Assembly: GCA_018054915.1 (NCBI GenBank)
Contig: JAGPIR010000022.1
Coordinates: 1 to 11,390, forward strand
DNA: 11,390 nt
Origin: Allobrachymonas sp.
GTDB lineage: Bacteria > Pseudomonadota > Gammaproteobacteria > Burkholderiales > Burkholderiaceae_C
Reading direction: 5' to 3'
The number at the start of each line of letters is the position of its first letter. Position 1 is the stretch's first letter. Shown in pieces: positions 1 to 5,357 of this stretch. The position numbers were made by a program, and so were the translations under genes. Under the pieces are notes generated by a model, which made no database searches, had not been told where the DNA came from, and saw only the letters and a program-made list of their open reading frames with translations.

Positions 1-1692
1 CACCTGGGCACCATCGCCAAGAGCGGTACCAAGGACTTTATGAACAGGCTTACCGGCGACCAAAAAGCCGATGCCCAGTTGATCGGCCAGTTTGGCGTAG
101 GGTTCTATTCAGGCTTCATCGTGGCCGACAAAATTACGGTCGAATCGCGCCGCGCCGGTCTGCCACCCGAGCAGGGCGTGCGCTGGATCAGTGGCGGCTC
201 CGGTGATTTCAAGACAGAAACCATTACCCGGACACAACGCGGCACCAGCATCACGCTGCATCTGCGCGATGACAAGCACGATTACCTCAACGGTTACAAA
301 CTCAAGGGCATCGTCGGTCAGTATTCCGACCACATCAGCCTGCCCATCCTCATGCCCAAGGAAGAATGGAAAGAGGCTGAAAACGGCCAGCCGGGTGAAA
401 TGGTGCAAACGGGCGAATGGGAGCAGGTCAACGAGGCCAGCGCCTTGTGGACACGGCCCAAGAAGGACATAACCCCTGAGCAATATAAGACGTTTTATCA
501 GGAGCTGGCGCACGATTACGCCGATCCGTTAGCCTGGAGCCACAACAAGGTCGAGGGCAACACCGAATACACACAACTGCTGTACGTGCCGTCCAAGGCA
601 CCATTTGATCTGTACCAGCGCGACCACAAGCACGGCCTCAAGCTCTATGTCAAGCGCGTGTTCATCATAGACGATGCCGAGGCCCTGTTGCCGCAGTACC
701 TGCGCTTCGTCAAGGGGGTGATCGATGCATCCGACCTGCCGCTCAACGTCAGCCGCGAACTGCTACAGGAAAGCCGCGACGTGAAGACCATCCGCGAAGG
801 CAACACCCGCCGGGTGCTTTCGATGATCGAGGACATGGCCAAAGCAGCCACCGCCAGCGGCACGGAAGCCGAAACAACTGCTGCACCGGCAGATGACGAA
901 CAAAAGGACGCCGAGTCCAAGACTGGCACATTCGCGCGCTTTTACGCCGAATTTGGCTCCGTGCTCAAGGAAGGGCTGGGCGAAGACCCAAGCAACCGCG
1001 AACGCATCGCCAAACTGCTGCGTTTTGCCAGCACCACCACCGATAGCGCCAGCGTGAGCCTGTCAAGCTACAAGGCGCGCATGAAAGAAGGCCAGGAAGC
1101 CATCTACTACATCACCGCCGACACCCTGGCCGCCGCCCGCAACAGCCCGCAACTCGAACTATTCCGCAAAAAAGGCATCGAAGTGCTGCTCATGGCCGAC
1201 CGCGTGGACGAATGGGCGCTGGGCTTCCTGCACGAATTTGACGGCACCTCACTGCAAAGCGTGGCCAAGGGCGCGGTCGATCTGGGCAAGCTGCAGGACG
1301 AGGAAGAAAAGCAAGCGGTAGAAGCCGCGCAAGAGGGCGCCAAGCCGCTGCTCGACGCGCTCAAGCACGTACTCCAAGACAAGGCCGAAGACGTGCGCGT
1401 CACCACCCGGCTGGTGGACTCTGCAGCCTGTCTGGTTTCGCAAGAGCACGGCATGAGCACGCAACTGGCACGCCTGCTCAAGCAAGCCGGCCAGCCCGTG
1501 CCCGACGTCAAGCCCGTGCTCGAAATCAACCTGCAGCACCCGCTGATTGCCCGGCTGCGAGCCGCGCAGAATGATGAGGCACGCTTTGCAGACTTGGCCC
1601 ACATCGTGTTCGACCAGGCGCTGCTGGCCGAGGGCGGACTGCCCGACGACCCGGCGATCTACGTGCGCCGGGTCAACGCGCTGCTGGCTTGA
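1..1692 (+). CDS. htpG: Chaperone HtpG (bacterial Hsp90), 5' end outside window
   Basis: HtpG is a cytosolic, dimeric, ATP-driven chaperone that remodels client proteins together with the DnaK system. The frame is open from the first base, and the residues before the first Met already match the family (LGTIAKSGTKDF), so the start lies upstream. About 90 residues are missing compared with E. coli HtpG, and 563 are present. What remains of the N-terminal GHKL ATPase domain includes the ATP-lid glycine motif GQFGVGFYSGF. The middle domain follows, with the characteristic segment DLPLNVSRELLQ, and then the C-terminal dimerisation domain. An Ala/Glu/Asp-rich stretch lies between EDMAKAA and TFARFYAEFG (about bases 838-930). 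It is an insertion of roughly 25-30 residues relative to E. coli and resembles linkers I remember from Burkholderiales homologues. The gene ends with TGA and is followed by a strong hairpin. Identity is very secure. Confidence 0.97.
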   Translation, partial: HLGTIAKSGTKDFMNRLTGDQKADAQLIGQFGVGFYSGFIVADKITVESRRAGLPPEQGVRWISGGSGDFKTETITRTQRGTSITLHLRDDKHDYLNGYKLKGIVGQYSDHISLPILMPKEEWKEAENGQPGEMVQTGEWEQVNEASALWTRPKKDITPEQYKTFYQELAHDYADPLAWSHNKVEGNTEYTQLLYVPSKAPFDLYQRDHKHGLKLYVKRVFIIDDAEALLPQYLRFVKGVIDASDLPLNVSRELLQESRDVKTIREGNTRRVLSMIEDMAKAATASGTEAETTAAPADDEQKDAESKTGTFARFYAEFGSVLKEGLGEDPSNRERIAKLLRFASTTTDSASVSLSSYKARMKEGQEAIYYITADTLAAARNSPQLELFRKKGIEVLLMADRVDEWALGFLHEFDGTSLQSVAKGAVDLGKLQDEEEKQAVEAAQEGAKPLLDALKHVLQDKAEDVRVTTRLVDSAACLVSQEHGMSTQLARLLKQAGQPVPDVKPVLEINLQHPLIARLRAAQNDEARFADLAHIVFDQALLAEGGLPDDPAIYVRRVNALLA

Positions 1693-1703
1693 ATGCGCGC
1701 GGT

Positions 1704-1735
1704 CTTCGGTTCAGGGTCCGCTCCCTGAACCGAAG
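1704..1735 (+). terminator. Strong hairpin just after htpG
   Basis: A perfect 13-bp inverted repeat starts 11 bases after the htpG stop. The left arm is CTTCGGTTCAGGG (1704-1716), the loop is TCCGCT, and the right arm is CCCTGAACCGAAG (1723-1735). No T-run follows, so it is not a textbook intrinsic terminator. It could protect the htpG mRNA 3' end, act as a Rho-dependent stop, or belong to a dispersed repeat family. Confidence 0.6.
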
Positions 1736-1803
1736 GGCCAGCCTCCAACAGAGGTACATGGCAAGAGACCCCTGGCCGGGGCATCATCCCCGCCAAAAAA
1801 TGA

Positions 1804-1826
1804 AAAACGCGCCTAACGCGCGTTTT
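1804..1826. terminator. Bidirectional intrinsic terminator between htpG and yfcF
   Basis: A 9-bp stem pairs AAAACGCGC (1804-1812) with GCGCGTTTT (1818-1826) around the loop CTAAC. On the minus strand the stem runs into T-rich sequence (TTTTTCATTTTTT), which gives yfcF a good intrinsic terminator 22 bases after its stop. On the plus strand the stem itself ends in TTTT, so it could also stop htpG read-through. It sits between two convergent genes, where a shared terminator is expected. Confidence 0.75.
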
Positions 1827-1847
1827 CAGATGCCTAAGGATGCCTAT

Positions 1848-2480
1848 TTACAGCGGAGGACGGTTCTTCTTGACCCACCACTGCACGCTGGGGCGCTGCC
1901 ACTGGAAATTGGCATATTGCACCAGATTCTCCGGCACCGGATCACCCGCCTTGATGAGACGCTGCAACATCAGGGCCAGTTCCACATCCAGAACGCCCCA
2001 CTGCTTGCCGAACAGAAACTGCTCGCCAGGCACCAGCAGAGTATTGGCCACGGCAAAGAGTTGGTCGGCATCGGCTTGTGCCTCAGGCGACAGCGGCGCT
2101 GGCTTCTCTTGCAGTTTGTAGAAAACGCCGGTGGTAGGACGCTCCTTGCGCAACGCTTGCAGATCGGTGCGGAACCACCCCTGCAACTGACGGGCGCGTG
2201 CGCGCTCCTCACGATTCAAGGGGTAGGCCTGGCGCGCATCGTGTTTCTCTTCGAGGTACTCAAGAATCGCCGTGGACTCGGTCAACGCAAAGCCATCTTC
2301 CTCGTACATTGGCACCCGCTGCGTCATCGACAGCTTGGCGAATTCACCTTGCTTCTGTTCGCCTTTTTCCAGATCAATGGTGGTGATGTCAAAAAAATTC
2401 GCCTTGTTTTTTTCGTGCAAGGTCACAAACACGAACATGGCATACGGCGAAATATAACGGGAATCAACATAAAGATGCAT
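1848..2480 (-). CDS. yfcF: Glutathione S-transferase family protein, YfcF-like
   Basis: This 210-residue cytosolic protein has the two-domain GST layout. A thioredoxin-like domain (about 1-82) precedes an all-helical domain. The cis-proline motif RVP is at 55-57, and the glutathione-binding acidic/Ser pair is in TEST (67-70), followed by AILEYLEEKH. An E. coli YfcF-like signature recurs through the helical domain: RARARQLQGW, a RPTT segment, LLVPGEQFLFG, and FQWQRPSVQWW near the end. The first-helix position usually held by a catalytic Cys, Ser or Tyr reads SPYAM, so Ser11 is the likely candidate. E. coli YfcF has glutathione transferase and peroxidase activity and is linked to oxidative-stress tolerance. 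The physiological substrate here is unknown. ATG at 2480 is used, with only a weak upstream ribosome site. The gene lies downstream of adk on the same strand after a 197-bp gap, so it probably has its own promoter. The gap contains TTGAAC (minus strand, 2532-2527), a possible -35 element. Confidence 0.9.
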   Translation of the reverse strand: MHLYVDSRYISPYAMFVFVTLHEKNKANFFDITTIDLEKGEQKQGEFAKLSMTQRVPMYEEDGFALTESTAILEYLEEKHDARQAYPLNREERARARQLQGWFRTDLQALRKERPTTGVFYKLQEKPAPLSPEAQADADQLFAVANTLLVPGEQFLFGKQWGVLDVELALMLQRLIKAGDPVPENLVQYANFQWQRPSVQWWVKKNRPPL

Positions 2481-2677
2481 ACAACGCTCACAATCATTAA
2501 GAACATAACCCGAAACACTTGCATCCGTTCAAACCGCCAGATGCAAGAAACGCTGTCGTCATTCTATTAAATAAACACGCGTTTTCGCTACCGTTTTACC
2601 GTCCGCGGGAATGTCTTTTTGGCAGATGCCTTCCGGCACCGCACGATGCCATTCGCATGCAGCGAACGGCGCAGGGT

Positions 2678-3337
2678 TCATTGCGCTTCAAGCGCTTTCA
2701 GCGCGCGCGCGGTGATCTCTTCCACCGTGCCGATACCGCTGATGGCGCGGTACTTGGGCGCGCCATCCGGGTCGGCCTTGGCCCAGTTGCTGTAGTAGTC
2801 CACCAGCGGGCGGGTCTGGGCGCTGTAGACCTCCAGGCGCTTCTTGACGGTTTCTTTCTTGTCGTCGTCGCGCTGGATCAGAGGCTCGCCGGTCACGTCG
2901 TCCTGGCCTTCCACCTTGGGCGGGTTGAACTTGACGTGGTAGGTGCGGCCCGAAGCGGGGTGCGAGCGGCGGCCGCTCATGCGCTCGATGATGGCATCGA
3001 ACGGCACGTCGATTTCCAGCACATAGTCGAGCTTGACGCCCGCGACCTTCATCGCGTCGGCCTGCGGGATGGTGCGCGGAAAACCGTCGAACAGGAAACC
3101 GTTGGCGCAGTCTGGCTGGGCGATGCGCTCCTTGACCAGGTTGATGATGAGATCGTCGCTGACCAAGCCGCCCGACTCCATGACAGCCTTGGCCTGCAGG
3201 CCCAGCGGCGTCCCGGCCTTGACGGCCGCGCGCAACATATCGCCTGTGGAAATTTGCGGAATGCCGTATTTCTGGCAGACAAAGGCAGCCTGCGTGCCTT
3301 TTCCGGCGCCGGGGGCGCCCAGCAGGATCAGTTTCAT
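2678..3337 (-). CDS. adk: Adenylate kinase (long form)
   Basis: Adenylate kinase catalyses ATP + AMP = 2 ADP in the cytosol and balances adenylate pools. The 219-residue length is typical for the long bacterial form. The P-loop GAPGAGKGTQ is at 7-16. The AMP-binding helix region carries STGDMLRAAV, and the DGFPRT motif is at 84-89. A full LID domain (about 122-159) starts SGRRSHPASGRTYH, with no zinc cysteines. The conserved LID arginines and the QRDDDKKETVKKR segment are present. ATG at 3337 is preceded by a clear Shine-Dalgarno GAGGAG (minus strand, 3352-3347) at 9-base spacing. In many Burkholderiales adk follows kdsB. Here it is instead divergent from ssb, so it must have its own promoter in the 323-bp gap. 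Confidence 0.97.
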   Translation of the reverse strand: MKLILLGAPGAGKGTQAAFVCQKYGIPQISTGDMLRAAVKAGTPLGLQAKAVMESGGLVSDDLIINLVKERIAQPDCANGFLFDGFPRTIPQADAMKVAGVKLDYVLEIDVPFDAIIERMSGRRSHPASGRTYHVKFNPPKVEGQDDVTGEPLIQRDDDKKETVKKRLEVYSAQTRPLVDYYSNWAKADPDGAPKYRAISGIGTVEEITARALKALEAQ

Positions 3338-3660
3338 GGAAGAATGCTCCTCAAACAGGGATTATTGTTTGGGAGAATACCATGCAGGATCGCGATTGCC
3401 TGACGCTGCGCTTGCATGGCAGATAGGCATAAGCCCTGACAAACCCTTGCGCAATCCGTCCAGCGTGCTGCACATCCACCCCGGTCACAGCGGCGCTGGC
3501 GTGACAATCCAGCCGTCGCCGCATGGTTACCTCTCCGTAAGAACCGAAGTATGTGAAAATCGCTCCGAGTCTGGTTGTGGCATGAACATCAGTTACAGGG
3601 TTGCTGTGACCCGGATGCACAAACACCAGTCCTTTTCTTTTCCCGTGAAAGCGTATCCAC
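3338..3660. promoter_or_regulatory. Divergent adk/ssb intergenic region
   Basis: This 323-bp stretch contains no convincing gene. It must hold the outward promoters for adk (left) and ssb (right), but no hexamer pair is good enough to call. Two small inverted repeats are visible. CAAACA/TGTTTG (3352-3357 and 3366-3371) lies in the adk leader, touching its ribosome site. GTTACAG/CTGTGAC (3592-3598 and 3604-3610) lies about 50 bases before ssb. No LexA box of the CTGT-N8-ACAG type was found. Confidence 0.5.
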
Positions 3661-4158
3661 ATGGCCTCTGTGAACAAAGTCATCCTCGTCGGCAACCTCG
3701 GCCGAGACCCCGAAATGCGCGCCTTTCCCAACGGCGACCAGGTCGCCAATGTGTCGCTGGCAACCACCGACAAATGGAAGGACAAACAAACAGGCGAAGC
3801 CAGGGAACACACCGAATGGCACCGTCTGGTGTTTAGCGGCCGCCTGGCCGAAATTGCCGGTCAGTACCTGCGCAAAGGCTCGCAAATCTACGTCGAAGGA
3901 AGCATCCGCACGCGCAAATGGCAAGATCAGGCATCAGGGCAGGATCGTTACAGCACCGAAATCCGCGTGGACCAGATGCAAATGCTGGGACGGCGCGAAG
4001 GCATGGGCGGCCCCGGCGCGGAAGACGACGGCTTTGGCGCAGGCGGCGGCAATTATGCCCCACGCGCTGCTGCACCGGCTCCATCCCGCAACGCACCGTC
4101 AGCGCCCGCGCCGGCCGACGGCGGCTTCGCCGACATCGACGACGATATTCCGTTCTAG
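3661..4158 (+). CDS. ssb: Single-stranded DNA-binding protein SSB
   Basis: SSB coats single-stranded DNA during replication, repair and recombination, and recruits partner proteins through its acidic C-terminal tip. The 165-residue protein opens with ASVNKVILVGNLGRDPEMR and has an OB-fold domain to about residue 110. Conserved elements include TEWHRLVFSGRLAEIAGQYL and the aromatic-rich RKWQDQ segment. A Gly/Ala/Pro-rich disordered linker follows (about 111-155). The invariant acidic tip DIDDDIPF closes the protein. ATG at 3661 matches the family start, although the upstream ribosome site is weak (GTGAAAG). The gene stands alone, divergent from adk and convergent with nrdG. In many proteobacteria ssb neighbours uvrA, which is not visible here. 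Confidence 0.97.
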   Translation: MASVNKVILVGNLGRDPEMRAFPNGDQVANVSLATTDKWKDKQTGEAREHTEWHRLVFSGRLAEIAGQYLRKGSQIYVEGSIRTRKWQDQASGQDRYSTEIRVDQMQMLGRREGMGGPGAEDDGFGAGGGNYAPRAAAPAPSRNAPSAPAPADGGFADIDDDIPF

Positions 4159-4159
4159 T

Positions 4160-4179
4160 CTTTACTGGCCTTTACTGGC
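4160..4179. repeat. Perfect tandem 10-bp duplication after ssb
   Basis: CTTTACTGGC occurs twice head to tail, at 4160-4169 and 4170-4179, starting one base after the ssb stop codon. It is probably a replication-slippage duplication in the 3' untranslated region. No function is evident. Confidence 0.8.
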
Positions 4180-4216
4180 ATTTTGACAACGGGCGCCACA
4201 GCCAATATCGACGTAC

Positions 4217-4246
4217 GCAATGCCTCGCTGAGGTATGCCCCCCCCC
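4217..4246. repeat. Hairpin followed by nine-C homopolymer, ssb/nrdG convergent gap
   Basis: Bases 4217-4226 pair with 4230-4238 around a GCT loop. The stem has 9 pairs, one G-U wobble and one bulged A. A run of nine C (4238-4246) follows directly. The convergent gap of about 190 bp (4159-4349) also holds three short palindromes further right. The hairpin lacks a T-run, so calling it the ssb terminator is uncertain. The C-run could vary in length between cells or reads. Confidence 0.5.
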
Positions 4247-4275
4247 AATTGCTTGCTATGTCTTGGCCACCTTCC

Positions 4276-4335
4276 CCAGAATTTCTGGCACGGCATGTAT
4301 ACATGGGCATGGCAGCGAGTGATCGTTGTTAACAA
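4276..4335. repeat. Cluster of three short palindromes downstream of nrdG
   Basis: Within 60 bases there are CCAGAA-T-TTCTGG (4276-4288), the perfect 12-base palindrome CATGTATACATG (4294-4305), and the perfect 10-base palindrome TTGTTAACAA (4326-4335). They lie in the convergent space between ssb and nrdG. They may contribute to transcription ending or be protein-binding sites. None has a T-run. Confidence 0.45.
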
Positions 4336-4349
4336 GGCCCGTTCTTGCC

Positions 4350-5120
4350 TCAGACATCACTTCGCACCTCAAACGCGGTGAAGCGGCGCTGCCAATCATC
4401 CAGCAGCGGTTTGCATGGAAAATTTTCTGCCGCTGCAAGCCTCTGACCCCCCACCGGGCGCGCCTTCTGCAACACCCAGCGCGACACCCCGGAACGCTCC
4501 AGCCCTGCCGCCAAGCGTGCAAGATCTTCTTCTCCCAGCCAGTCAGGGTGTATGGTGGTGCGCACCTCATAGGCAACGCCTGCCGCCAGCATATATTCCA
4601 GCGACCGGGCCACTTGTCCGCACGCGTTCGAACGAGCGGTGATGCGGGAGTATGCCTGGGCATCATCCAGCGGAGCCTTGACGTCGAAGCCTACCCAATC
4701 GACCAGCGGAAGCACCTGGTGCAGCCGCTGCGGGTATATGCCTGCGGTATGCAGGCCCACCGCAAAACCTAGGGCGCGCACCGCCCGCATGGCCTCTGGC
4801 AGTGCCGAATCGACCGTTGGCTCACCGCCGCTGAAAACTACCGCGTCGATCAATCCCGTCCGGCGCGCAAGCCAGGCCAGTGTGTCCGGCCAAGCCTGGG
4901 CCGGCGCAGACGTACGCGTCTGAATATGCGGGTTGTGGCAATAATGGCAGCGCCAAGGGCACCCTTGTACAAAAACGACGGCGCTCAACCGACCGGGAAA
5001 ATCGATAGTCGTGAAAGGCGTGACGCCCGCCACGTGCAGCTCTCGCGCCGCCGGCGCTGCCGGCCCTTGCTGCGGAGGCAGCCGCACCAGCGGCAGCTCC
5101 AGTTTCTCCGCAGGGATCAT
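4350..5120 (-). CDS. nrdG: Anaerobic ribonucleotide reductase activase NrdG (radical SAM)
   Basis: NrdG is the radical-SAM iron-sulfur enzyme that cleaves S-adenosylmethionine to install the glycyl radical on NrdD under anaerobic conditions. The cluster motif CPWRCHYC (Cys54, Cys58, Cys61; CX3CX2C) is followed by HNPHIQ. The SAM-binding VFSGGEPT motif comes soon after (about 96-102). At 256 residues it resembles the longer, PflA-like NrdG2 group more than the roughly 154-residue E. coli NrdG. The first 28 or so residues are a Pro/Ala-rich extension. I chose ATG at 5120 because it overlaps the stop of the preceding small gene in an ATGA arrangement and no Shine-Dalgarno is present, which points to translational coupling. 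A GTG two codons upstream (5126) is the alternative. It is the last gene of the nrdD operon. The natural target of this activase is the glycine on the separate small protein encoded directly upstream. Confidence 0.93.
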   Translation of the reverse strand: MIPAEKLELPLVRLPPQQGPAAPAARELHVAGVTPFTTIDFPGRLSAVVFVQGCPWRCHYCHNPHIQTRTSAPAQAWPDTLAWLARRTGLIDAVVFSGGEPTVDSALPEAMRAVRALGFAVGLHTAGIYPQRLHQVLPLVDWVGFDVKAPLDDAQAYSRITARSNACGQVARSLEYMLAAGVAYEVRTTIHPDWLGEEDLARLAAGLERSGVSRWVLQKARPVGGQRLAAAENFPCKPLLDDWQRRFTAFEVRSDV

Positions 5121-5317
5121 CGGCACGTGTGAGCGGCCGCTTCCGTAAAGTGCTTGCGTTGGGCGTACTCCCCTTTTTTGCCGATATTGAACGAGGCAAG
5201 CGGACGGTGGTATCCCATGACGCGGGTCCAGACTTCACAAGGCTGGCGCTCCGCATCGCTCAGGGTCACCTCTGCGATTGGATGGTTGGCGGTTTGGGTC
5301 GCACAGGATGGGTTCAT
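5117..5317 (-). CDS. Stand-alone glycyl-radical domain of anaerobic ribonucleotide reductase
   Basis: This 66-residue protein carries the piece that nrdD next door lacks. Residues 27-56 match the C-terminal glycyl-radical loop of class III reductases: CEVWTRVMGYHRPL, then ASFNIGKKGEY and QRKHF. Gly35 in RVMGY is the expected radical site. Residues 1-26 are unlike anything I recognise. ATG at 5317 is preceded by an excellent Shine-Dalgarno AAGGAGAG (minus strand, 5331-5324) with AGGAG eight bases from the start. The gene therefore has its own translation start. Its frame differs from nrdD, and two in-frame TGA codons separate them, so one sequencing error does not explain the split. Its stop overlaps the nrdG ATG. 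It should dock into the NrdD barrel, receive the radical from NrdG, and start catalysis. Similar short proteins may be annotated in other proteobacteria simply as anaerobic ribonucleoside-triphosphate reductase. Confidence 0.87.
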   Translation of the reverse strand: MNPSCATQTANHPIAEVTLSDAERQPCEVWTRVMGYHRPLASFNIGKKGEYAQRKHFTEAAAHTCR

Positions 5318-5323
5318 TTTTTT

Positions 5324-5331
5324 CTCTCCTT
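5324..5331 (-). promoter_or_regulatory. Strong ribosome binding site of the small glycyl-radical gene
   Basis: The minus strand reads AAGGAGAG followed by six A and then ATG at 5317. This near-ideal site falls in the 40-base gap between nrdD and the small gene. It decides the start and shows that the small protein is made by independent initiation, not by read-through from nrdD. Confidence 0.85.
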
Positions 5332-5357
5332 GAAAATCAAACGGTAAAACGGCTGCA

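Noticed and set aside
2591..2602. CCGTTTTACCGT also present in inverse at 5341-5352 (ACGGTAAAACGG)
   Set aside because: A 12-bp match between two places is expected by chance several times in an 11-kb window counting both strands, and the contexts are unrelated.
3540..3660. LexA (SOS) box upstream of ssb
   Set aside because: No CTGT-N8-ACAG arrangement was found. The ACAG...CTGT repeat at 3595-3607 has the opposite half-site order.
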